9,380 bases of DNA from an uncultured Selenomonadaceae bacterium. Its GTDB lineage: Bacteria; Bacillota; Negativicutes; Selenomonadales; Selenomonadaceae. The notes under the pieces are model-generated. The model was not told where the DNA came from. It did no database searches and saw nothing but the letters and a program-made list of their open reading frames with translations. The translations under genes and the position numbers were made by a program. Positions 1 through 5,895 of the stretch are shown here, piece by piece. Position 1 is the stretch's first letter; each line of letters begins with the position of its first letter. The stretch is from assembly GCA_905236325.1 (NCBI GenBank), contig CAJOPJ010000168.1:1-9380 (forward strand), in the 5' to 3' direction.

Positions 1-1
1 A

Positions 2-490
2 ATGACAAGCTATGTCTATCCCGGCTGTGGATACGGCGGTTATTGTCTGCCTAAAGATACAAATGCGCTTTTTGCACAGAGTAAGATTAAAGGTTTTGAA
101 CCGCAGATTTTAAAAAATGTCATTGCAACAAATGATAAACGCCCTGCAACTATAGCGAAAAATATTGTAAAAAATCTCAACCAAGATTCTGCGATTGGAA
201 TTTTAGGCTTGAGTTTTAAACCGCTGTCTGATGATGTTCGCCAAAGTCCGGCTGTGCAAATTATCAGCGAAATTTTTAAACTTGGTTACAAAAAAATTTT
301 TGCATTCGACCCTGTCGCCAATTCAGAATTTAAAAAGCATTATCCTGAAATAGAAATTGAAATTTTAGATTCGGCAGAAGAAGTTTACAAAAAATCTGAT
401 GTGTTGGCGATTGTCACGGCTTGGGAAGAATTTAGAAAAATTCCTGAACTTGGAAATAAAAGCATAATTGATTGTAGATATATGCTTTGA
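2..490 (+). CDS. UDP-glucose 6-dehydrogenase, C-terminal part (5' end outside window)
   Basis: This is the 3' part of a nucleotide-sugar dehydrogenase. The family oxidises the C6 alcohol of a UDP-sugar to the carboxylate using two NAD+, usually UDP-glucose to UDP-glucuronate, in the cytoplasm for capsule or other surface polysaccharides. The visible fragment opens in the active-site segment GCGYGGYCLPKD, whose Cys (codon 44-46) is the catalytic nucleophile position of the family. The central dimerisation helix follows, and then the C-terminal UDP-binding domain with the signature LGLSFKPLSDDVRQSP (codons about 203-250). The ATG at position 2 lies inside the conserved core, so it is not the real start, and the Rossmann NAD-binding domain lies upstream of the window. 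The GGYCLPKD form, rather than GGSCFPKD, occurs in some UDP-glucose dehydrogenases. UDP-ManNAc or GDP-mannose dehydrogenase is less likely but cannot be excluded from this half. A glycosyltransferase follows after 22 nt. Confidence 0.9.
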   Translation: MTSYVYPGCGYGGYCLPKDTNALFAQSKIKGFEPQILKNVIATNDKRPATIAKNIVKNLNQDSAIGILGLSFKPLSDDVRQSPAVQIISEIFKLGYKKIFAFDPVANSEFKKHYPEIEIEILDSAEEVYKKSDVLAIVTAWEEFRKIPELGNKSIIDCRYML

Positions 491-497
491 AATTTTT

Positions 498-506
498 GAG
501 GAGGAA
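498..506 (+). promoter_or_regulatory. Ribosome binding site of the glycosyltransferase gene
   Basis: GAGGAGGAA is a near-perfect Shine-Dalgarno sequence and lies about 7 nt before the ATG at 513. It decides the start. The reading frame is open further upstream, but those codons overlap the preceding gene and would put the ribosome site inside the protein. Confidence 0.85.
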
Positions 507-512
507 TTTTTC

Positions 513-1478
513 ATGAAAAACAAAAAGCCTTTGATTACGATAATTACCTGCCTTTATAACAAGGAAAAATATATTGACAAGTGGGCGTTTGGATTGTCGA
601 TTCAAACTTACTTGGACAAGATGAAAATTTTGGTGATTGAAAATTGTTCAACAGATAACAGCTATGAAGTTATGCAGGAGCAGATTAAAAAATACAATTT
701 GCCGGCTGAACTTATACGCAATGAAAAAAATATCGGCTTAATGGGTTCAACAATGAAAGGCTACAGAATGATCGATACAAAATATTGGGCAGTACTGGAT
801 CCGGACGATTATTATTTGTCGCCGAAAAAAGTTGAAAAGGCTGTTAAATATCTTGAGGCTCATGAAGATTTTGTTTGTTATGGTTGTAATCAAGTTTTGC
901 AATTTGCTGATGGCAGTAAGCAATTTTATGTTCCGCTTGAAGCAAAAAGTCAAGTTGTTGAAAAAGGCATGATTTTTTTTCAAACAGCGTCGGCTACTTT
1001 CAGAAATTTTTGGACGCAGGAACTTTTGGACGCAATGGAACGCTGGGCAAATGGTGCGCCAAAACATCCTTTGGAAGCTGACGGCTTTCGGCATTTTATC
1101 AGCTGGCATTTTGGCAAGCATTATTTTGATTCTTCGCCGGATTCTTGCTACTTGGTTGATATTGGAATGTGGGGTACTTTAACGCGAGTTGAGCAAGATT
1201 TAAAAGGCTTGGATACAACTATTTTTGAATTTTATCGTGAACTTTATGGCGTGGACGAAGTTGCGCTTTGGAATTTAAATCAGATAACAGAGAAGTACAA
1301 TGAATGTGTTGATAATTTGTCGGCTGTATTGAAAGATTTTTCTGCGCACAAATTGACTTTCACACAAAAAACTGAAGATGATAAATTGCCGCTTGATGTT
1401 GTATTTGCGGAACTTAAAAAGACTTGTGAATTTTTGGGCAACCTCAAGGAAAATGGTTTTCAGTACAAGCAAACTTGA
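513..1478 (+). CDS. Family 2 glycosyltransferase
   Basis: Predicted 321-residue cytoplasmic or membrane-associated glycosyltransferase with a GT-A fold, transferring a sugar from a nucleotide donor onto a growing surface glycan; the sugar and acceptor cannot be told. The N-terminal strand reads PLITIITCLYNKEKYI (residues 6-21). The family's first-Asp region is LVIENCSTDNS (40-50), with Glu where the usual motif is VDDGSTD. The metal-binding DXD equivalent is LDPDDYY (95-101). The first half therefore carries the catalytic domain. Residues from about 150 to 321 have no motif I recognise; they are rich in Trp and aromatics and end in a helical stretch. There is no membrane segment. It lies between a nucleotide-sugar dehydrogenase and topB with 21-22 nt gaps, so it is probably part of one transcript. 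The family call is solid; the specific function is unknown. Confidence 0.85.
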   Translation: MKNKKPLITIITCLYNKEKYIDKWAFGLSIQTYLDKMKILVIENCSTDNSYEVMQEQIKKYNLPAELIRNEKNIGLMGSTMKGYRMIDTKYWAVLDPDDYYLSPKKVEKAVKYLEAHEDFVCYGCNQVLQFADGSKQFYVPLEAKSQVVEKGMIFFQTASATFRNFWTQELLDAMERWANGAPKHPLEADGFRHFISWHFGKHYFDSSPDSCYLVDIGMWGTLTRVEQDLKGLDTTIFEFYRELYGVDEVALWNLNQITEKYNECVDNLSAVLKDFSAHKLTFTQKTEDDKLPLDVVFAELKKTCEFLGNLKENGFQYKQT

Positions 1479-1485
1479 GATTTTA

Positions 1486-1490
1486 GGGAG
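1486..1490 (+). promoter_or_regulatory. Ribosome binding site selecting the TTG start of topB
   Basis: GGGAG lies 9 nt before the TTG at 1500. No ATG or GTG is better placed, and translation from this TTG gives the exact conserved TopB N-terminus. Confidence 0.75.
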
Positions 1491-1499
1491 TGAAAATTA

Positions 1500-3590
1500 T
1501 TGCGACTTTATATTGCGGAAAAGCCGAGTATGGCGCGTGAAATTGCAAATGTTTTAAAAAATCCACAGCAAGGATATGGCTACATAAAAACTTCCGGCGG
1601 AATTGTGACTTGGCTTATCGGACATGTTTTAAAGCAAGTTGATCCTGATTTTTACGACGAAAAATATAAATCTTGGAATGATGACGATTTGCCGATAGTT
1701 CCAAAGCAATGGAAGTTGGAAGTTGATCCGCATACAGCCGAGCAATTTGAAATTGTCAAAAAATTGATTGCGCAAGCTGATGAAATTATTCACGCCGGCG
1801 ACCCTGACAGGGAAGGACAGCTTTTGGTTGATGAAGTTTTGGACTTTGTTGGCAATAAAAAACCTGTCAAACGCATTTTGCTGAACGCGCTGGACGAAAC
1901 CAGCATTAAACGCGCCAATGCAAACCTGCGCGACAATCAAGAATTTTTCAATTTAAAGCAGTCTGCGCTTGCAAGAAGTCGTGCCGATTGGCTAATTGGA
2001 ATGAATCTTTCACGCGCCTACACCTTAGCCGCAAGACGCGCAGGGCATAACGATGTTTTTCCTGTTGGCAGAGTTAAAACGCCGACGCTTGCATTGGTAG
2101 TCAGGCGCGAACGCGAAATTTTGGACTTCAAGCCTGTAGATTATTTTAATATCCGCGCAACATTTCAGCATGCGAATGGAAATTTTTTAGCGCAATGGAA
2201 ACCTTCGGCTGCCTTACAAAATCAGCCGAACGAAACTTTGTCAGCAGATAAAAAATTTTTAAGCGCAACTGCTTTTGACTCTGAAGGCAGATTGATAAAT
2301 AAATCTGTAGCTGAGGATTTTGCAGAAAAATTTTCCACCGAACCTCACGAAGGAAAAATTTCAAGTTACAAGACGACTGAAAAAAAAGAATCCCAGCCAT
2401 TGCCATTTTCGCTTTCAACTTTGCAAATTGCGGCAGGAAAGGCTTTTGGTTATACGCCACAACAGGTTTTGGACGCGGCGCAAAGTTTGTATGAAAAAAA
2501 ATTTACAAGTTATCCGCGCTCCGACTGTGAATATTTGCCGACAACGCAATTTAAAGACGCGTTGAATATTTTGTCACATTTGCAGAAAACTGAAGATAAA
2601 ATTTTAAATCAGTTGGCAAGTCACGCCGATTTGAAAATAAAAAGTCGCGCTTGGAATGATAAAAAAATTTCGGCTCACCACGCCATTATTCCGACATTGA
2701 AACCAATGACAGGCGGTGTTTCCGAAATTGAACAAAATATTTACAGCTTGATTGCGAAAAATTATGCCGTGCAGTTTTATGGCTTGCATATTTATGATGA
2801 AACCAAAGTTGAAGTTAAATATAAAGCAGAACGATTCACAGCAAGCGGCAGAGTTGTTAAAGTTCAAGGTTGGCGTGAATTTTATTTGGCGGCGAAGTCG
2901 AAGTCAGATGATGAAATTGAAATTTTGCCGCAAATGAAAAATAGCGACGAAGTCACTTGCGAAAATGTTGAGCTGAAAAAATCCACAACTAAGCCGCCTG
3001 TTCGATTCAGTGCGTCGAGTTTGGTTCAAGGCATGAAAGATATTCACAAGTATGTTAAAAACGCCGAGTCAAAAAAGCAACTTAAAAATGTTTATGGCAT
3101 TGGAACTGAGGCGACGCGTGCGGCAATTATTGATGATTTGATTAAGCGCGGCTTTTTGAAGTTTATGAAAGACAAAAATAAAAAAAATCTTCAGCCGACT
3201 GAAAAGGCTTTTTTGTTGATTGACGCATTGCCGGACGAAATGACTTATCCCGATGCAACGGCAATTTGGGAAGATAAATTACATTCAATGTCCGAAGGCG
3301 ACGGCACACTTGAGGATTTTTTGGCTGGGCAGGTTGATTTTACAACTGCACTTTGCAGGAAGGCTAAATCAGCCGAAATTAACGCTGCAAATGATTTGCC
3401 AAGATGTCCACGCTGCAAAAGTGTTATTATTAAACGCAAAGGCAAAAATGGATATTTTTGGGGCTGCAGTAATTTTCCAAAATGTCGTGCAACTTTCAAT
3501 GATAAAAATGGCAAGCCGGATTTTGAATCTAAAAAAAATAATTCTACCAATTTTAATTTTGGAGGAATTATTTCTTCAGCAGATTTTTAA
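1500..3590 (+). CDS. topB: DNA topoisomerase III (type IA)
   Basis: This 696-residue type IA topoisomerase cuts one DNA strand through a 5'-phosphotyrosine, passes a strand and reseals it. TopB mainly decatenates and resolves replication or recombination intermediates. The TOPRIM domain begins at once with YIAEKPSMAR (catalytic Glu7, Lys8) and carries the metal-binding motif DPDREG (101-106). The active-site motif is TSYPRSD with Tyr338 as nucleophile. A further conserved block near residue 535 reads YGIGTEATRAAII. The C-terminus has one zinc ribbon with Cys636, Cys639, Cys656 and Cys662, then an Asn/Lys-rich tail. The length matches the family (roughly 650-730). The TTG start is supported by its ribosome site and by the N-terminus matching the family exactly. 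The motif set and the immediate AEKPSMAR start favour TopB over TopA. It sits 21 nt behind the glycosyltransferase, so it may be read from the polysaccharide promoter. The next gene is convergent. Confidence 0.97.
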   Translation: MRLYIAEKPSMAREIANVLKNPQQGYGYIKTSGGIVTWLIGHVLKQVDPDFYDEKYKSWNDDDLPIVPKQWKLEVDPHTAEQFEIVKKLIAQADEIIHAGDPDREGQLLVDEVLDFVGNKKPVKRILLNALDETSIKRANANLRDNQEFFNLKQSALARSRADWLIGMNLSRAYTLAARRAGHNDVFPVGRVKTPTLALVVRREREILDFKPVDYFNIRATFQHANGNFLAQWKPSAALQNQPNETLSADKKFLSATAFDSEGRLINKSVAEDFAEKFSTEPHEGKISSYKTTEKKESQPLPFSLSTLQIAAGKAFGYTPQQVLDAAQSLYEKKFTSYPRSDCEYLPTTQFKDALNILSHLQKTEDKILNQLASHADLKIKSRAWNDKKISAHHAIIPTLKPMTGGVSEIEQNIYSLIAKNYAVQFYGLHIYDETKVEVKYKAERFTASGRVVKVQGWREFYLAAKSKSDDEIEILPQMKNSDEVTCENVELKKSTTKPPVRFSASSLVQGMKDIHKYVKNAESKKQLKNVYGIGTEATRAAIIDDLIKRGFLKFMKDKNKKNLQPTEKAFLLIDALPDEMTYPDATAIWEDKLHSMSEGDGTLEDFLAGQVDFTTALCRKAKSAEINAANDLPRCPRCKSVIIKRKGKNGYFWGCSNFPKCRATFNDKNGKPDFESKKNNSTNFNFGGIISSADF

Positions 3591-3609
3591 TTTAGATTTT
3601 AAAAAAAAT

Positions 3610-4059
3610 TTACCACCTCAATTTTCTTTGCCAAGCCAAAAGTTCACGATTGCTTAGCGGCAAGTCGATTGTTTGACCATTTTCATAGTAATATCTTAAA
3701 CGCACTTCTTTAGCAAGCAAAATATCGCGCAAACTTGAAGCCGGCAGTGCGACAAATAATTTATTTTCATTTTGCCAAGTTTGCGGAGTTTGTTTAGTAA
3801 AAGCAGGAACTTCCCAAGGCGCGCCGTCCGTGTAAAGGATAGCGCGCTTTAATAATTGCGTTTTGTCATAGCGGTAGTCATACAAAGACAGCGATGCGCC
3901 TTCCAAATCGCCATCTTCAGTGCGCGAAACTTGAAAATCCAACTTTGCGTAGTCGTCCAAAGTTTCGGCTGTTCTGTGGTCGTAGTGCCAAGTGTAACTT
4001 GTGCCGAAAATTCCCAGCAAAATCAGTAAAATTCCGATACTCAGAAAAATTTTTTGCAA
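3610..4059 (-). CDS. Unrecognised membrane-anchored protein, 149 residues
   Basis: I do not recognise this family. The protein starts with one hydrophobic segment (about residues 4-20, IFLSIGILLILLGIFG) after a single Lys. This fits a signal anchor, with the rest outside the cytoplasmic membrane. The remainder looks soluble and strand-rich, with alternating polar and aromatic residues, and ends in a basic helix-like stretch (NRELLAWQRKLRW). There is no cysteine, so no lipobox. I place the start at the TTG at 4057-4059 because GGAG (4067-4070) lies 7 nt before it. An earlier in-frame TTG at 4084-4086 would add nine residues but has no ribosome site at a suitable distance. A candidate extended -10 promoter lies about 65 nt upstream. 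The gene is divergent from another small membrane protein and convergent with topB. Confidence 0.7.
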   Translation of the reverse strand: MQKIFLSIGILLILLGIFGTSYTWHYDHRTAETLDDYAKLDFQVSRTEDGDLEGASLSLYDYRYDKTQLLKRAILYTDGAPWEVPAFTKQTPQTWQNENKLFVALPASSLRDILLAKEVRLRYYYENGQTIDLPLSNRELLAWQRKLRW

Positions 4060-4123
4060 AGTAATTCTCCATTCTAAATTAAACAAACTGAATAAATTAC
4101 TGCCTCTGAACAGATTTTTTTTT

Positions 4124-4131
4124 ATTGTAAC
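4124..4131 (-). promoter_or_regulatory. Candidate extended -10 promoter of the leftward gene
   Basis: Read on the minus strand, TACAAT (4129 to 4124) is preceded by TG plus one base, the extended -10 arrangement. No good -35 is seen at 17 nt, which extended -10 promoters can tolerate. A T-rich stretch follows. Confidence 0.5.
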
Positions 4132-4136
4132 ATATT

Positions 4137-4165
4137 TTGCGCAGTGCAGGAAAAATTTTTTATAG
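4137..4165 (+). promoter_or_regulatory. Candidate promoter of the rightward membrane-protein/yigZ pair
   Basis: TTGCGC (4137-4142) and TTATAG (4160-4165) are separated by 17 nt and lie ahead of the TTG start at 4201. Both hexamers are imperfect. It lies back to back with the minus-strand promoter in the 141-nt divergent region. Confidence 0.35.
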
Positions 4166-4185
4166 GTTGAAAGTTGAAAAGCAGA

Positions 4186-4192
4186 AAGGTGG
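4186..4192 (+). promoter_or_regulatory. Ribosome binding site selecting a TTG start
   Basis: AAGGTGG lies 8 nt before the TTG at 4201. The first in-frame ATG (4216) would be 23 nt away, too far for this site, so TTG is the better start. Confidence 0.7.
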
Positions 4193-4200
4193 TAAGTTAA

Positions 4201-4848
4201 TTGTTTTATGTTTTGATGATAATTGCGGCGATGAGCTTGGCAATTTTGTATAAATTTTTTCCGCGCAAAAAAACTTTCGGCTACTTTTGTATTTTGCTGT
4301 TTGTGATTTTTTCAGTGTCGGCTTATTTTGCAAATCACCAACCGGACAAGGAAAAAATCACGCAGGAACAAATTGAACGCATACAAAATCAGCAACAAAT
4401 TTTTATCAGCTGGTATGCAAATTATCAAAAAAATATTGACGCTCTGGATAGAAATTGGCAACTTTACTACAAAATTGTTGATATTTTGCGCACTCAAGCT
4501 GTTTATGAAAAAATTACTTACGACCAACTTGTGGAACTTGAAACTGCGGCAATTGAGGAACAAATTAAAATTCACAACCTAAATCCGCCGCCTGAACTTG
4601 ATGAAGATTGCAGAATTATTTTGACTGAAATTATTACCAAGACGCAAAATTATTCCGACGCGCAAGTCAAAGTTATCAGCGCAGTTCGCCAAATTGCCAA
4701 TCCTGAAACTGCCAAAAATTTAGTCGAACTGAATCGACAAATTAAAAATATTACATTGCGCGAAGTTCCTGCAGGTCTTTTTTACGCTTCGGAAATTGCC
4801 GAAATTCGCAACAAATTAATTTTGCCGGAAGAAGGCATCAACAAATGA
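4201..4848 (+). CDS. Unrecognised protein with two N-terminal membrane segments, 215 residues
   Basis: I cannot assign a family. Two hydrophobic segments (about residues 2-17 and 25-44) flank a short basic loop with RKK at 22-24. By the positive-inside rule this loop is cytoplasmic and the C-terminal domain lies outside the membrane. Residues about 48-215 are charged and Gln/Glu/Asn-rich and look almost wholly helical, with possible coiled-coil stretches (for example around 50-75 and 110-130). A proline break NPPPELDED falls near 130-138. No catalytic motif or cysteine cluster is seen. The start is TTG, chosen by its ribosome site. The stop overlaps the start of the YigZ-family gene in an ATGA junction, so the two are translationally coupled and almost certainly one operon. 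Function unknown; an envelope or membrane-associated structural role is only a guess. Confidence 0.75.
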   Translation: MFYVLMIIAAMSLAILYKFFPRKKTFGYFCILLFVIFSVSAYFANHQPDKEKITQEQIERIQNQQQIFISWYANYQKNIDALDRNWQLYYKIVDILRTQAVYEKITYDQLVELETAAIEEQIKIHNLNPPPELDEDCRIILTEIITKTQNYSDAQVKVISAVRQIANPETAKNLVELNRQIKNITLREVPAGLFYASEIAEIRNKLILPEEGINK

Positions 4849-5474
4849 TAAATTATAAAACTATTTCTGCTGAAGAAATTTTCACTGCAGAATTTGAAGT
4901 AAAAAAATCAAAATTTATTGCAAATTTAAAAAATGTTGAAGATGAAAATTCTGCGCGTGAATTTGTTCAGCAAATCAAGAAAAAATATTTCGACGCAACG
5001 CATAATTGCTCAGCTTGGATACTCGGAGAACTTGGCGACAAACAAAAATCAAATGATGACGGCGAACCCGGCGGAACTGCAGGAAATCCAATTTTGGAAA
5101 CTATAAAAAAAAATGAACTGACAAATATTTGTGTTGTTGTGACAAGATATTTCGGCGGCATAAAACTTGGTGCCGGCGGCTTGATTCGCGCTTATTCGCA
5201 CGGCGCGTCGCTTGGAATTTCTGCCGCTAAAATTGTGCAGATGAAAATTTTTAAAAAACTTGCAGTGACGCTGGAATATAATTTTTTGGCGACTGTGGAA
5301 AATTTTTTGCGTCAAAAAAATATTCGCGTTGAAAAAATTGATTACGCGTCGGACGTAACAATAAATATTTTGCTGGAGCCTGCTGAAGTTGAAAATTTTT
5401 TGGCTGAATTGACTGAACTGACTGCGGCAAATTTTATTTCCGAACTTGGCGAAGAAATTTTTCTTGCGTCTTGA
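4845..5474 (+). CDS. YigZ/IMPACT family protein (UPF0029, DUF1949)
   Basis: 209 residues, the usual length for bacterial YigZ/YvyE proteins. The N-terminal UPF0029 domain carries two hallmark blocks: DDGEPGGTAGNPIL starting at residue 71, and VTRYFGGIKLGAGGLIRAYS around 99-118, the family signature. The C-terminal part (about 135-200) fits the ferredoxin-like DUF1949 domain, which has a fold resembling EF-G domain IV. The family is cytoplasmic. The eukaryotic relative IMPACT modulates Gcn2 signalling through ribosome-associated Gcn1. The bacterial role is not settled, so a precise function should not be claimed. The ATG overlaps the preceding stop by four bases, and AAGAAGG (4829-4835), inside the upstream gene, serves as ribosome site. 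No terminator hairpin is clear after the stop, so some read-through toward the BofA-family gene is possible. Confidence 0.93.
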   Translation: MINYKTISAEEIFTAEFEVKKSKFIANLKNVEDENSAREFVQQIKKKYFDATHNCSAWILGELGDKQKSNDDGEPGGTAGNPILETIKKNELTNICVVVTRYFGGIKLGAGGLIRAYSHGASLGISAAKIVQMKIFKKLAVTLEYNFLATVENFLRQKNIRVEKIDYASDVTINILLEPAEVENFLAELTELTAANFISELGEEIFLAS

Positions 5475-5499
5475 TTTTTGTTTGCTAATTTTGTATCTT
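5471..5499 (+). promoter_or_regulatory. Candidate promoter of the BofA-family gene
   Basis: TTGATT (5471-5476) and TATCTT (5494-5499) are spaced by exactly 17 nt, just at and after the yigZ stop codon. Both hexamers are recognisable but imperfect. In such AT-rich DNA chance matches are common. Confidence 0.4.
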
Positions 5500-5524
5500 A
5501 TTGAAGTTAATCTGAAAAAGTTAA

Positions 5525-5545
5525 ACATTAGATTTTAGCTAATGT
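5525..5545. repeat. Inverted repeat upstream of the BofA-family gene
   Basis: ACATTAG (5525-5531) and CTAATGT (5539-5545) form a perfect 7-bp inverted repeat around a 7-nt spacer. It is too AT-rich and lacks the immediate T-tract of an intrinsic terminator. It lies between the candidate promoter and the ribosome site, where an operator or 5'-leader stem could sit. Chance is also possible. Confidence 0.3.
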
Positions 5546-5585
5546 CTGACAACTAAATTTTTAATGAAGGAGATTGATTTTTTTT

Positions 5586-5828
5586 ATGGATTGGCATATT
5601 TTAATCGCGCCACTAATTGGCGTTGTAATTATTTTATTGCTGGTGAATTTATTGTCGTTGCCTTGGTGGCTTTTAAAAAACAGCCTTATCGGAGCAATTA
5701 TGCTTTATATTATTAACTTTACCGGAATTATCACAATCAAAATAACTTTCATTCACTGCTTGATAGCCGGCGTTTTTGGAATACCAGGCGTGATAGGTCT
5801 GTTTATCTATCTGAATTTCTTGAAATAA
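5586..5828 (+). CDS. BofA-family integral membrane protein (pro-sigmaK processing inhibitor family)
   Basis: 80 residues, close to the 87 of Bacillus subtilis BofA. In sporulating bacilli BofA sits in the outer forespore membrane and inhibits the intramembrane protease SpoIVFB until SpoIVB signals. The protein is almost entirely hydrophobic: one segment at about 5-24, a conserved LLKNSLIGAIMLYIINFTG block (29-47), and a final hydrophobic segment with AGVFGIPGVIGL (61-72). The GIPG motif and the preceding N-x-x-G pattern are the family hallmarks. I chose the ATG at 5586. A TTG at 5574 is only one base from GAAGGAGA (5566-5573), too close, while the ATG is 13 nt from GGAG, somewhat long but usable. 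The next gene is an S55 peptidase 67 nt downstream, which echoes the BofA/SpoIVB partnership. Whether the organism sporulates is not shown here, so I give the family and no gene symbol. Confidence 0.82.
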   Translation: MDWHILIAPLIGVVIILLLVNLLSLPWWLLKNSLIGAIMLYIINFTGIITIKITFIHCLIAGVFGIPGVIGLFIYLNFLK

Positions 5829-5847
5829 ATCTGAATAATGTTATAAT
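5820..5847 (+). promoter_or_regulatory. Promoter of the S55 peptidase-murA transcript
   Basis: TTGAAA (5820-5825) and TATAAT (5842-5847) are 16 nt apart, and the -10 carries the extended TG (5839-5840). This is the best sigmaA-type promoter in the window. The -35 overlaps the last codons of the BofA-family gene. It would start transcription near 5854, about 40 nt before the S55 start. Confidence 0.72.
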
Positions 5848-5881
5848 TGTGCAGTCAGAAATTTAATTTGAACTTCACGAA

Positions 5882-5887
5882 CAGGAG
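5882..5887 (+). promoter_or_regulatory. Ribosome binding site selecting a TTG start for the S55 gene
   Basis: CAGGAG ends at 5887 and lies 8 nt before the TTG at 5896. The in-frame GTG at 5887 overlaps the ribosome site itself and so cannot be the start it serves. Confidence 0.75.
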
Positions 5888-5895
5888 TGACAAAT

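Noticed and set aside
468..512. Upstream extension of the glycosyltransferase by 15 residues
   Set aside because: It overlaps the dehydrogenase gene, and its residues come from the strong ribosome site before the ATG at 513.
747..1121. 124-codon minus-strand open frame inside the glycosyltransferase gene
   Set aside because: It is opposite a clear GT2 coding region, and its composition is that of a reverse-complement shadow.
4060..4086. Earlier TTG start for the minus-strand membrane protein
   Set aside because: No ribosome site at usable distance, and the extra residues include the sequence that forms GGAG for the later TTG.
5049..5528. 159-codon open frame on the minus strand opposite yigZ
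   Set aside because: It is antisense to a confidently identified gene, has a low-complexity composition rich in Phe, Asn and Lys, and resembles no known protein. It is a by-product of AT-rich coding sequence.
5574..5585. TTG start for the BofA-family protein
   Set aside because: It lies one base from the Shine-Dalgarno sequence; the ATG at 5586 is the usable start.
5887..5895. GTG start for the S55 protein
   Set aside because: It overlaps the ribosome site; the TTG at 5896 has correct spacing and gives a normal signal peptide.
5829..5895. SOS (LexA) box near GAACTTCACGAAC before the S55 gene
   Set aside because: It is two direct GAAC copies, not the CGAAC-N4-GTTCG inverted repeat of Firmicutes LexA.
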